Positions 49,216 through 56,818 of a stretch of DNA of 64,000 nucleotides are shown one piece after another; positions within the stretch are counted from its first letter, which is position 1, and every line of letters begins with the position of its first letter. The notes under the pieces were generated by a model. It was given only the letters and a program-made list of their open reading frames with translations. It did not search any database and was not told the origin of the DNA. The stretch is from contig LYSY01000008.1 of NCBI GenBank assembly GCA_001657395.1, positions 248,001 to 312,000 of the forward strand, in the 5' to 3' direction. The translations under genes and the position numbers were made by a program. This stretch comes from Rhodospirillales bacterium BBD 1991-14 (GTDB taxonomy: Bacteria > Pseudomonadota > Alphaproteobacteria > Kiloniellales > Kiloniellaceae).

Positions 49216-49668
49216 CTGTCCTCCAACGCAACCAGTAGATTGACCCAGTAAAAACTGAGGGGCGGGTTTTCCTGTTTTTCGCCTGACAATGCAAGGGAAA
49301 TTTTTGTTTGCCGGCGAAGTGGTTAACGCGGGCGCAGCATGGCAGAGACTCAAGCCGGGGCAGGCGGTCCCCGTCAAGGGTCGGCGGCTGTCCGGCCGGC
49401 CCGAATCTGCGCTCTTGCCGCCGGAACAGGGATCACTTAAGACGGTGGGGTTCGTAGGGGAGTAGCCGCCTCGGGCCGCGCGGAATTCGAAGCACGCAGT
49501 TACGGGGCCCTGCATCAACAGACTTGGCGGGCGGCATCCGAAGCCGGATGCCCGGCCATGGTGCAGGGAGATCCTCCGGATTTGGCGAGACCTATGACGT
49601 TCCGTGGGGCATGGAGCCGGCCCGCACGGCACGTCATTGCGTCTCTGCGGCTCCGGGAGTATCTGCCA
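49216..49668. other. Intergenic region between speD and the GDT1 gene
   Basis: No gene is supported in this 453-bp stretch. It holds the speD promoter region on the left and, on the right, the yybP-ykoY-type riboswitch at 49451-49598 followed by about 70 bp leading to the exporter start. Confidence 0.7.
49451..49598 (+). ncRNA. yybP-ykoY-type (Mn2+) riboswitch
   Basis: Conserved aptamer blocks are present in order: AGGGGAGTAGCCGC at 49456-49469, CATCAACAGACTT at 49513-49525, and TTGGCGAGACCTATGACG at 49582-49599. The outer helix P1 forms between CGTAGG (49453-49458) and CCTATG (49591-49596). A C/G-rich side arm lies at about 49530-49580. This matches the yybP-ykoY family that senses Mn2+ and turns on manganese exporters. 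The next gene is a GDT1/UPF0016 exporter, as expected. The expression platform was not resolved. Confidence 0.75.
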
Positions 49669-49956
49669 ATGTCCCAAATCCTTGTCATCTTCGCCACGGT
49701 GTTCCTGGCCGAGCTTGCCGACAAGACACAGTTGGCCACCCTGATGTTCGCAGCCGACCGTCAAAGCAGCCCGCTCGGGGTCTTCGCCGCCGCGACCGCC
49801 GCCCTGACCCTGTCCACCGCCCTGGCCGTCGGCCTGGGATTCGCGGCAGAGCGGTACCTGGCGGTGCTGCCGCTGAAGCTGCTGGCCGGCTGCGGCTTCA
49901 TCGCTCTCGGCCTGTGGAGCCTTTGGAGCTACGTAAGGTCCGCGCCGGCGGCCTGA
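49669..49956 (+). CDS. TMEM165/GDT1 (UPF0016) family Mn exporter, single repeat
   Basis: The 95-residue membrane protein contains the signature ELADKTQ (residues 15-21, a variant of E-x-G-D-K-T/S), with three hydrophobic helices (ILVIFATVFLAELADKTQLATLMF; LGVFAAATAALTLSTALAVGLGF; LPLKLLAGCGFIALGLWSLW). It is half the length of typical GDT1 proteins, so it probably assembles as a dimer. GDT1-family proteins export Mn2+, and the Mn-sensing riboswitch upstream supports that. ATG 49669 follows GGGAG at distance. Confidence 0.8.
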   Translation: MSQILVIFATVFLAELADKTQLATLMFAADRQSSPLGVFAAATAALTLSTALAVGLGFAAERYLAVLPLKLLAGCGFIALGLWSLWSYVRSAPAA

Positions 49957-49981
49957 AACCCACGATTGGATGCAAAGACGC

Positions 49982-50551
49982 TCAGCCGCCGGCGGCCTGC
50001 CGCGCCAGGGCCGTTCGCACCGCCGCGTCCAGGTCCGCGTAGGAGGCATGGGTCTTGGTGGCGCCCTGGTGGTGGATGAAGTGCATCACCGGGCGGCCGT
50101 CGGGGGCGAAGACGAAGACCGTGGGGATGCGGGTCACGTCCTGAAACAGGCCGGCGACCTGCTCGCCCTCGGCCACCACGTGGAACGGCGGGTTCTTCTT
50201 GGCCAGAAAGCCATCGCGCCGGGCGGTGCCGGTGAAGCGGCCGAACTCTTCGAAGATGTTCACGGCGACGATGGCCACGTCCTCGCCGTAGGTCTCCTGA
50301 AGCCGGGCCAGGTTGTCGAATTCCGGATGGCAGGGCGGGCACCAGCTTGCCCAGAAGGCCACCACCACGGCCTTTCCGGCCAGCGCCTCAGAGGTTACGG
50401 CGGCGCCGCGCAGGTTCGGCAGAGCAGCCAGCGCTTCGGCGCGTTGGTCGTTCAATTGGACGGGCTCGGCCCCTGCGGACTCAGCCGAGGCCGGTGCAGC
50501 ACCCAGAATCAGGGCGGCCAGGAAGAAGGCGAAGGCCCTAGCGCAGCGCAT
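49982..50551 (-). CDS. TlpA-like thioredoxin-fold protein
   Basis: The 189-residue protein has a signal peptide (ARAFAFFLAALILGAAPASA) and a thioredoxin domain with WASWCPPCHPEF (Cys71 and Cys74), VAIVAVNIFEEFG and IPTVFVFAPDGRPV. It is probably a periplasmic disulfide reductase of the TlpA/ResA type for metallo-cofactor or cytochrome maturation. It overlaps the upstream DOPA-dioxygenase-like gene by 14 bp on the same strand. Confidence 0.88.
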   Translation of the reverse strand: MRCARAFAFFLAALILGAAPASAESAGAEPVQLNDQRAEALAALPNLRGAAVTSEALAGKAVVVAFWASWCPPCHPEFDNLARLQETYGEDVAIVAVNIFEEFGRFTGTARRDGFLAKKNPPFHVVAEGEQVAGLFQDVTRIPTVFVFAPDGRPVMHFIHHQGATKTHASYADLDAAVRTALARQAAGG

Positions 50552-50879
50552 CGAGGTTCAGCTCCAGACAGTCGCCCAGCCAGAGGGCGCGGTCGCGGTG
50601 GTCGGGCAGGTCGTCGCCGGTTTCCGGGTGAATGAAGATCACAAGGTCGCCGCGGTTCAGCGCCAGCCAGGGCACGATCTCGGCAAAGAGCGGCGGCTCG
50701 AAGGCGACCTGATAGCTCCAGCGGGGGTGCGGCCCGATGGGGCGGTCGTGCCAGCGCCCCATGCGCACCGCGAAGCGTGCCTCGATGGCTTCGCGCAGCG
50801 CCGCCGCCGCCGGCTTGCTGTCGGCGTCGTAGTAGACATGGGCGTGATAGCCCCGGATGGCGGCGATATCCTCAGGCAT
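50538..50879 (-). CDS. DOPA 4,5-dioxygenase family protein
   Basis: The 113-residue protein matches the family: IRGYHAHVYYDADSKPAA, then RMGRWHDRPIGPHPRWSYQVAFEP, FAEIVPWLALNRGDLVIFIHPETGDDLPDHRDRALWLG. The His residues HAHVYY, GPHP and FIHPETG fit a small cupin-like metal site. Family members cleave catechol-like rings or are uncharacterised; the in vivo substrate is unknown. It overlaps the thioredoxin gene by 14 bp, suggesting coupled translation. Confidence 0.85.
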   Translation of the reverse strand: MPEDIAAIRGYHAHVYYDADSKPAAAALREAIEARFAVRMGRWHDRPIGPHPRWSYQVAFEPPLFAEIVPWLALNRGDLVIFIHPETGDDLPDHRDRALWLGDCLELNLDALR

Positions 50880-51080
50880 CGGGTGGCGTCCCCTCCTGTC
50901 CAGCCCCCAATATGGTCCCGCAGGTAGCCGGCGTCACCACCCGCCCACGCGCTTGTGATGGGCGCGGGCACCCGGACAGGGCCTCCTTCGATGGGCGCAG
51001 ATCGAGCGCGTTTCTGCTACCCTCGCGCACAATTCAGCGCCACAATTGCAAGGAGGGCGTTTTCTTTCGGTGAGGATGTG

Positions 51081-51515
51081 ATGACGAAGTGGCGCAAGCT
51101 GGCAGTGGTTTTGATTGCCTGCGGCCTGTGGTCGGCAGTCACCATAGGATACATCGCGGCGGCGGGCGCGAGCGGCGAACTGCTTGTCCGCGTCGTCAAG
51201 ATCACGATGGCCCATGAGGAACACGCGCGGTTCGTGGATCAGATTTCCGAGCTTGCCGCCGAAAACGCCTTCGAAGTGCACGTAGTACCTCCTTTACTCG
51301 ATCCAACAGACATCCCCATCTGGATGTGGCGCCGGGATGTGAAGATGCTCGCCATACCCGTCAACGATCCGAACATCCTCGATCTGCGGTATGATGTCGG
51401 GATCTACGCCAACGGTGACCAGCCCCTGCCCATGGGCCTCGTCGATCGCTTCGTCGAAGACCTGCAGCACAGGCTCCGCCACCTGGACCGTGTGACCTTC
51501 ACCATCATCAAATGA
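51081..51515 (+). CDS. Signal-anchored protein of unknown function
   Basis: The 144-residue protein has an N-terminal hydrophobic segment (KLAVVLIACGLWSAVTIGYIAAAG), so it is secreted or membrane-anchored. The mature domain (LLVRVVKITMAHEEHARFVDQISELAAENAFEVHVVPPL) alternates strands and helices, and the end, RFVEDLQHRLRHLDRVTFTIIK, is amphipathic. No family is recognised. GGTGAGGATG before ATG 51081 supports the start. It is bracketed by unrelated minus-strand genes. Confidence 0.6.
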   Translation: MTKWRKLAVVLIACGLWSAVTIGYIAAAGASGELLVRVVKITMAHEEHARFVDQISELAAENAFEVHVVPPLLDPTDIPIWMWRRDVKMLAIPVNDPNILDLRYDVGIYANGDQPLPMGLVDRFVEDLQHRLRHLDRVTFTIIK

Positions 51516-51612
51516 GCGCCCCGGATTCAGAGGCCCACAACGAACGATAGGCGCTTCCGCTCGATGGTGATGAAGTCATCTTGCGCTCCTACGCTTGTGC
51601 AGGCGGCTGCGG

Positions 51613-52077
51613 CTATCGTCGCACTTTGAAGAAATCCTGCAGCAGGGCGCCACAGGCCTGTTCCTGGACGCCGCCGATGACCTCCGGGCGGTGGTGGCAG
51701 GTGGGCTGCTCGAAGATGCGCGGGCCGTGGTCGACGCCGCCGCCCTTGGGGTCGTAGGCGCCGAAGACCAGGCGCCGGATGCGGGCGAAGGAGATCGCCG
51801 TGGCGCACATGGGGCAGGGCTCCAGCGTCACGTAGAGCTCCGCCTCGGCCAGCCGCGGCGCGCCTGTTAGCGCCGCCGCGGCGCGGATTGCCAGGATCTC
51901 CGCGTGGGCGGTGGGGTCGCTGTCGGTAATGACCCGATTGTGGGCGCGCGCCAGGACCGTACCGTCCCTGCCGTCCACCAGCACGGCGCCCACCGGCACC
52001 TCCCCGGCCGCTGCCGCAGCCCGCGCCTCGGCCAGCGCCTCGGCCATGTAATCGGGTCTGCTCCCGGACTTCTGCAT
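51613..52077 (-). CDS. tadA: tRNA-specific adenosine deaminase
   Basis: The 154-residue deaminase converts wobble A34 to inosine in tRNA-Arg. The zinc site is His58 and Glu60 in TAHAEILAI plus Cys88 and Cys91 in TLEPCPMC; GEVPVGAVLVD and RIRRLVFGAYDPKGGG are also typical. ATG 52077 has AGGGGCG just upstream. The C-terminal region keeps the QACGALLQDFFKVRR end seen in tRNA-type deaminases, though a generic nucleoside deaminase cannot be fully excluded. Confidence 0.85.
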   Translation of the reverse strand: MQKSGSRPDYMAEALAEARAAAAAGEVPVGAVLVDGRDGTVLARAHNRVITDSDPTAHAEILAIRAAAALTGAPRLAEAELYVTLEPCPMCATAISFARIRRLVFGAYDPKGGGVDHGPRIFEQPTCHHRPEVIGGVQEQACGALLQDFFKVRR

Positions 52078-52255
52078 CGCGCCCCTGCTGTGATCCGCCG
52101 GGCTCCCAGCCCCGGCTCTAGCCGGCGGAGCCTGCCCTGCCCCTTGCGGTAGGTCAATGCGGCAGCCCTCCACCGACCGGAGACTGGCAGCCAGGGCCGC
52201 CCGAATCCTACGCGAAGGACGGGCCCGTGGGGACCAGAGGGAAAGGAGCGTTGCC

Positions 52256-52699
52256 ATGGCAAAGACAGGACAAATGGTTTCACAGCAGGACGCTATCGAG
52301 CTGGACATCGACCCCGGAACGGTCTGTTTCCTGATCGCCAAGGGGCGTGCCTTCGACGCAAAGGTGGCGCCCGCCGAGCGCGACGAGATCTCGCAGCCGG
52401 GCGAGGACGACCTGCACGACGTGCTGGAAGACCACGGCGACGACCCGGTGGCCGACGAAATCCGCCATGTCATCGACGACCTGAACGACGAGCAGCAGGC
52501 GGAACTGGTGGCGTTGATCTGGGTCGGCCGCGGCGACTTCGACCGCAGCGAATGGGAAAGCGCCATCACCGCCGCCAACGAGCGCCACACCGGCCCCTCC
52601 TCCGACTACATCATGGGCATGCCGCTGTTCGGCGACCTGCTGGAAGAGGGCTTCACCGCTCTCGGCCACTCTTGCGAGGATGTTGGCAACCCGGTCTAG
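52256..52699 (+). CDS. DUF3775 family protein
   Basis: A 147-residue acidic cytosolic protein. The order LDIDPGTVCFLIAKGRAFDAKVAP, DLHDVLEDHGDDPVADEIRHVIDDLNDEQQAELVALIWVGRGDF and EWESAITAANERHTGPSSDYIMGMPLFGDLLEEGFTALGHSCED is characteristic of DUF3775, found mainly in alphaproteobacteria. Function unknown. GAAAGGAG precedes ATG 52256. It is divergent from tadA and is followed by a GC hairpin. Confidence 0.85.
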   Translation: MAKTGQMVSQQDAIELDIDPGTVCFLIAKGRAFDAKVAPAERDEISQPGEDDLHDVLEDHGDDPVADEIRHVIDDLNDEQQAELVALIWVGRGDFDRSEWESAITAANERHTGPSSDYIMGMPLFGDLLEEGFTALGHSCEDVGNPV

Positions 52700-52732
52700 G
52701 GACAATCCCGTCTGAAAACAGCCCCCTTCAGC

Positions 52733-52750
52733 GCCCGCCGCCCGGCGGGC
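52733..52750 (+). terminator. GC hairpin after DUF3775 gene
   Basis: GCCCGCCG (52733-52740) and CGGCGGGC (52743-52750) form a perfect 8-bp stem with a 2-base CC spacer, about 33 bp after the stop. There is no T-run, so termination efficiency is uncertain. Confidence 0.4.
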
Positions 52751-52916
52751 TTGTGAGCCCTCCGCCCGCGGCCTAAAGTGCCGCCATGGCACACCGCTTC
52801 GCAGAGACGCCGCTGGTCGGAACCGCTCCGGATTCGGAGACGGCGCGCATGTGGTCGAACTCTTCCGGGTACAGCCTGCACCGCAGCACCGCCGCGGCCG
52901 CGTAAGAGGCGGAGCG

Positions 52917-54035
52917 ATGGCGGAGATCCAAAAAGGCGAGCGCATCGCCAAGGTGATTGCCCGTGCCGGGCTCTGCTCACGCCGCGATGCCGAGGCCTGG
53001 ATCGCCGCCGGGCGGGTTTCCCTCGACGGCCGTGTGCTCGACAGCCCGGCCGCCCTGGTGACTGCCGAAAGCCATATCGAAGTGGACGGCACGCCCCTGC
53101 CGGAGGCGGAGCCTGCGCGCCTCTGGCGCTACCACAAGCCGCGCGGCGAACTGACCACGGCGCGCGACCCCCAGGGGCGGACAACGGTCTTCGACCGCCT
53201 GCCGCCGGAGCTGCCGCGCCTGCAGGCCGTGGGTCGGCTGGACATCAACTCCGAAGGCCTCTTGCTGATGACCAACGACGGCGCCCTGAAGCGCCAGTTG
53301 GAGCTGCCGGCCAACGGCTGGCTGCGCCGCTATCGGGTCCGCGTGCACGGCCGGGTCAATACCGCGCGCCTGGCGGCCCTGGCCAAGGGCGTGACCGTGG
53401 AAGGCGTGAACTACGGGCCGGTGGAGGCGCGCCTCGACCAGCAGACCGGCGCCAACGCCTGGCTGACCGTGGGCCTGCGCGAAGGCAAGAACCGCGAGGT
53501 GCGCAAGATCTGCGCCCACCTGGGCCTCGCCGTGAACCGCCTGATCCGCGTTTCCTACGGCCTCTTCGCGCTCGGCAAGCTTCCGAACCGCGGCCTGGAA
53601 GAGATACCTGCCCAGCGCCTGCGCCAGGCGCTCGGCCTGGAGAAGAAGGAAAAGAAAAAGCACGGCAAGGGTTTCGCCAAGGCCAAGCCGAAGCCGAACC
53701 GCCCGGGCTCGCGCCGCGGCTTCAAGAAACCGGAGCATGGCGAAAGCGGCGATGGCGCGCCGAAGAGGAAAGGTACCTCCACCAAGAAGACCGCCTCAAA
53801 AAAGACGGCTGCAAAGAAGCCGGGTGCGAAGAAGGCCGTTTCGAAAGCGGGCGCAGCACGGCGCGGATCCACAGCCGCCAAGTCCAAATCGACTGAGCTT
53901 AAGTCGAAATCCTCAAAGCCCAAGTTTGCCAAGTCCAAGCCGGCCAAATCTAAGCCGGCCAAATCCAAGCCCGCCAAGTCCAGGTCCGTAAAGGCCAGAT
54001 CCAAGAGCCATGCGAATCGTCGCCGGCCGTCATAG
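52917..54035 (+). CDS. rluB: Pseudouridine synthase RluB-like with long lysine-rich tail
   Basis: The 372-residue protein has an N-terminal S4 domain (IAKVIARAGLCSRRDAEAWIAAGRVSLDG) and a RsuA/RluB-type catalytic domain with AVGRLDINSEGLLLMTNDG, where Asp109 is the nucleophile. It makes pseudouridine in 23S rRNA. Residues about 243-372 form a Lys/Ala/Ser/Pro tail with repeated KSKPA near the end, longer than in E. coli RluB, presumably for RNA binding. The last 26 bp overlap the rsmD start, so the genes are translationally linked. Confidence 0.9.
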   Translation: MAEIQKGERIAKVIARAGLCSRRDAEAWIAAGRVSLDGRVLDSPAALVTAESHIEVDGTPLPEAEPARLWRYHKPRGELTTARDPQGRTTVFDRLPPELPRLQAVGRLDINSEGLLLMTNDGALKRQLELPANGWLRRYRVRVHGRVNTARLAALAKGVTVEGVNYGPVEARLDQQTGANAWLTVGLREGKNREVRKICAHLGLAVNRLIRVSYGLFALGKLPNRGLEEIPAQRLRQALGLEKKEKKKHGKGFAKAKPKPNRPGSRRGFKKPEHGESGDGAPKRKGTSTKKTASKKTAAKKPGAKKAVSKAGAARRGSTAAKSKSTELKSKSSKPKFAKSKPAKSKPAKSKPAKSRSVKARSKSHANRRRPS

Positions 54036-54591
54036 AGGCCGCAGCCTCAAGACCCCCGCCGACCTTGCCGTGCGGCCGACCGCCGACCGCACCCGCGAGG
54101 CGCTGTTCAACATTCTGACCAGCGGAAAGCTGAGTGAAGAAGGCGGCCGGCGCCTGCCCGGCGCCCGCGTCCTCGACGCCTTCGCCGGCACCGGCGCCCT
54201 GGGGCTGGAAGCGCTTTCGCGCGGCGCCACGCAGGTCACCTTCATGGAAAACTACGCCCCGGCCATCGAGATCTGCCGCGCCAACATCAAGGCGCTGGGA
54301 GAGGAAGAGCGCGCGGACCTGCTGGCCTGCAACGTGCTGCATCCGGTCCGCCCGCCCGCGCCCTGCGACCTGGTCTTCCTCGATCCGCCCTACAATCAGG
54401 GCCTCGCCGAGAAGGCCCTCGCCGCCCTCGACAAGGCCGGCTGGATCGCCGAAGAGGCGCTGGTCTCCGTCGAACTGATGAAGACCGAGGACTTCACCCT
54501 GCCGCAGGGTTTCGCAGAGTTGGACAACCGCACCTACGGCAAGGCCCGCCTGGTGTTCCTGAAGCCCGACCCCTCACCGCCGCACGACTGA
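54010..54591 (+). CDS. rsmD: 16S rRNA (guanine(966)-N(2))-methyltransferase
   Basis: The 193-residue methyltransferase has MRIVAGRHRGRSLKTP and RPTADRTREALFNIL at its start, the SAM motif VLDAFAGTGALGLEALSRGA, and the catalytic LVFLDPPYNQG. It methylates G966 of the 16S rRNA. Its start lies within the lysine-rich end of the rluB gene. Confidence 0.95.
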   Translation: MRIVAGRHRGRSLKTPADLAVRPTADRTREALFNILTSGKLSEEGGRRLPGARVLDAFAGTGALGLEALSRGATQVTFMENYAPAIEICRANIKALGEEERADLLACNVLHPVRPPAPCDLVFLDPPYNQGLAEKALAALDKAGWIAEEALVSVELMKTEDFTLPQGFAELDNRTYGKARLVFLKPDPSPPHD

Positions 54592-54644
54592 CCCACAAGC
54601 ACAACTGGCGCACAGGAAAGAACGCAGGAAGGACGGCAAGACGC

Positions 54645-55652
54645 ATGGCGACCCCGGACCCAGAGACCATCGCAGCCCCCAGCCTGGGCGAGATCGAGGC
54701 CGCCGCGGAACGGCTGAAGGGCCGCATCGTGGAAACCCCGGTGACGCCGCTGACCGCCGGGGTGCTGACGCCGTTCCTGCCCGACGGTGCGGAAGTGATG
54801 GGCAAGCTGGAGCTTTTCCAGCAGGCCGGGTCCTTCAAGGCGCGCGGCGCGCTCCTCAACCTTCTCGACTTCAGCGAAGACGAACGCGCCCATGGCGCGA
54901 CGGCGGTCAGCGCCGGCAACCACGCGCTGGCGGTGTCCTGGGCGGCGGGCCAGCGGGACGTGCCGGCGAAGGTGGTGATGATGAAGTCCGCCGACCCGGT
55001 CCGGGTCGCGGGCTGCAAGGCCCTGGGTGCCGAGGTGGTGCTGGCCGACGACATCCACGGCGCCTTCGCCGAGGTCGACCGCATCGTCGAGACCGAAGGA
55101 CGGCGCTTCGTCCACCCCTTCGAGAACCCGCTGACGATCCTCGGCACCGCCACCTGCGGGCGCGAGTGCGCGCTGCAGATGCCCGGTCTCGACGCCATGG
55201 TGATTCCCGTCGGCGGCGGCGGTCTGATCGCCGGCATGGCCCGCGCGATCAAGTTGCTGCAGCCGAACTGCCGGGTCATCGGCGTGGAGCCGAGCGGCGC
55301 CGACAGCCTGAGCCGCAGCTTCGCCGCCGGCAGCCCGCAGAGCCTGGAGCGGGTCGACACCATCGCCGACAGCCTGGGCGCGCCCAAGGCCCTGCCCTAT
55401 TCCTTCGCCGTCGCCCGCGACCACGTGGACGAGCTGGTGCTGATCGAGGATGCGGAAATGCTGCGCGCCATGGCGCTGGTCTACGACGCCATGAAGCTGG
55501 CGCTGGAGCCGGCCGGCGCCGCCGCCACCGCCGCGGTCATGGGCCCCCTGCGCGAGGCGCTGGCGGGCAAGCGCGTCGGCGTCATCTTCTGCGGCAGTAC
55601 CATCGGCGAGGCGCGCTTCGCCGAGCTTGTCGCCAAGGGACGGGCGCTCTAG
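54645..55652 (+). CDS. Threonine/serine dehydratase family PLP enzyme
   Basis: The 335-residue PLP enzyme has the cofactor lysine in AGSFKARGALLNL, the glycine-rich phosphate cradle PVGGGGLIAGMA, and AVSAGNHALAVSWAA. It is of the short catabolic type without a regulatory ACT domain and would deaminate threonine or serine, or act as a serine racemase. It stands after rsmD by 53 bp. The ATG at 54645 gives MATPDPETIAAPS. Confidence 0.88.
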   Translation: MATPDPETIAAPSLGEIEAAAERLKGRIVETPVTPLTAGVLTPFLPDGAEVMGKLELFQQAGSFKARGALLNLLDFSEDERAHGATAVSAGNHALAVSWAAGQRDVPAKVVMMKSADPVRVAGCKALGAEVVLADDIHGAFAEVDRIVETEGRRFVHPFENPLTILGTATCGRECALQMPGLDAMVIPVGGGGLIAGMARAIKLLQPNCRVIGVEPSGADSLSRSFAAGSPQSLERVDTIADSLGAPKALPYSFAVARDHVDELVLIEDAEMLRAMALVYDAMKLALEPAGAAATAAVMGPLREALAGKRVGVIFCGSTIGEARFAELVAKGRAL

Positions 55653-55654
55653 GT

Positions 55655-55814
55655 CCCCCTCACCCTCCCGCTGACGCGGGCCCCTCCCTCTCCCACCAGG
55701 GAGAGGGAAAAAAAGAGAAACCCTCTCCCCTCTTTGGGAACCCTCTCCCCTGGCGGGAGAGGGTTGCGCAGACTTGGTGAGCGCAGCGAGCCTAGCCGAA
55801 GCTGGGTGAGGGGG
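55655..55814. repeat. Palindromic intergenic repeat, copy A
   Basis: The 160-bp repeat has 11-bp perfect ends, CCCCCTCACCC (55655-55665) and GGGTGAGGGGG (55804-55814), and internal hairpins of the CCCTCTCCC...GGGAGAGGG type. A near-identical unit, including the internal AGCGCAGCGAGCCTAGCCGA, is repeated at 56586-56760 in the same orientation. Such multicopy units are common intergenic elements in alphaproteobacteria. Confidence 0.85.
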
Positions 55815-55834
55815 ACCGGCACCGCCGGCCTGCC

Positions 55835-56134
55835 TCAGGGAATCTGCTTGGCGAGACAGACGCCGGCCCCTGCATCGGCCTCGATGAAACAGATACCCGA
55901 TGCTTCAAAGGTCAGACGCAACAGCCGCGCCGTGGAGTGCTTGAGCCGGCTTTGGCCACGCTCGAAGCCACGGACCGTCGCCGCGGTGATCCGGGCGCGC
56001 CGGGCGAGATCGTCCTGGCTCCAATACAGCATGGCCCGCGCCGCCCGGCACTGCTCCCGGGTGAGCAGCCCGCCGGTGTCGGGAGTGCTTTGGTTGAGGG
56101 ACGGCGAATCCGTGCTAAGGATAGGTCCAGCCAT
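55835..56134 (-). CDS. HTH (XRE-like) protein, left of a divergent pair
   Basis: The 99-residue protein contains LTREQCRAARAMLYWSQDDLARRARITAATVRGFERGQSRL, an XRE-type HTH, and ends with FEASGICFIEADAGAGVCLAK. It is clearly paralogous to the 56296 product. The N-terminus has a Ser/Pro-rich extension. GAGGAG lies 8 bp before ATG 56134. It probably binds the adjacent inverted repeat (inference). Confidence 0.8.
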   Translation of the reverse strand: MAGPILSTDSPSLNQSTPDTGGLLTREQCRAARAMLYWSQDDLARRARITAATVRGFERGQSRLKHSTARLLRLTFEASGICFIEADAGAGVCLAKQIP

Positions 56135-56195
56135 ACCCTGACTCCTCGTAAGTCGGGTTGTGGTCAGGCGCGGAAAGGTGTTGCACGCATCTTTT

Positions 56196-56260
56196 CGTGC
56201 CGAGAACAGCTTTCAAAAGTGAAGCAAAACGCGTCACTTTTGAAAGCTGTTCTCGGCACG
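56196..56260. promoter_or_regulatory. Perfect 27-bp inverted repeat between the divergent HTH genes
   Basis: The arms 56196-56222 and 56234-56260 are perfect inverses of each other across an 11-bp spacer (AGCAAAACGCG). The inner 9 bases of the left arm, CAAAAGTGA (56214-56222), recur exactly at 56521-56529 across the stop codon of the right-hand HTH gene. Because it lies between divergent starts it is more likely an operator or divergent regulatory hairpin than a terminator. Confidence 0.85.
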
Positions 56261-56295
56261 CCGAATCGTCAATTGGTTTTCCTCTCACGTAAGAA

Positions 56296-56529
56296 ATGAC
56301 GCTGACTCCGGAACAATGTCGCGCAGCCCGCGCTCTCTTGGATTGGTCTCAGCCGGACCTTGCAGCGGCTTCCGGAATTGGCCGCTCGACAATCACACGC
56401 CTGGAACGCGGCAACCTCGTACCCCATCCGAGCAATCTGGCAGCTCTGCGCACTGCGCTTGAAGCGGCTGGGGTCGTTTTCCTCGACGAAACCCGCACCC
56501 GTGGCCCGGGCGTTTGTCTGCAAAAGTGA
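56296..56529 (+). CDS. HTH (XRE-like) protein, right of a divergent pair
   Basis: The 77-residue protein reads LTPEQCRAARALLDWSQPDLAAASGIGRSTITRLERGNLVPH and ends GVVFLDETRTRGPGVCLQK. It is the paralogue of the 55835 product, without its N-terminal extension. The match includes both the HTH and the unusual C-terminal GVCL(A/Q)K. The ribosome site is weak (TAAGAA). It is likely a small DNA-binding regulator, perhaps autoregulatory at the 27-bp repeat. Confidence 0.8.
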   Translation: MTLTPEQCRAARALLDWSQPDLAAASGIGRSTITRLERGNLVPHPSNLAALRTALEAAGVVFLDETRTRGPGVCLQK

Positions 56530-56585
56530 CGTGACGCTTCAGGCCCACGCCCTCCCCGTCATGCCCGGGCATCGGGAACGCCGCT

Positions 56586-56760
56586 CCCCCTCACCCTCCC
56601 GCTGCGCGGGCCCCTCTCTCTCCCCCTTCTTTCGCAAAGACCTTGGGGAGAGGGATAAAAGAGAAACCCTCTCCCCTCCTTGAGACCCCTCTCCCCTGGC
56701 GGGAGAGGGTTGCGCAGGCTTGGTGAGCGCAGCGAGCCTAGCCGAAGCTGGGTGAGGGGG
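56586..56760. repeat. Palindromic intergenic repeat, copy B
   Basis: The 175-bp second copy has the same CCCCCTCACCC end at 56586-56596 and GGGTGAGGGGG at 56750-56760. It is in direct orientation to copy A, with a diverged central part. The two copies bracket a 771-bp cassette holding the divergent HTH genes. Confidence 0.85.
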
Positions 56761-56818
56761 AACGGCGCCGGCCCTGCGCCGCTGCAGCAGTCAGGCAACG
56801 CAAGAACGCAAGAACAGC

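Noticed and set aside
49216-49450. Possible small gene or RNA upstream of the riboswitch
   Set aside because: Apart from the speD promoter region I found no frame with a ribosome site and no stable conserved RNA fold here.
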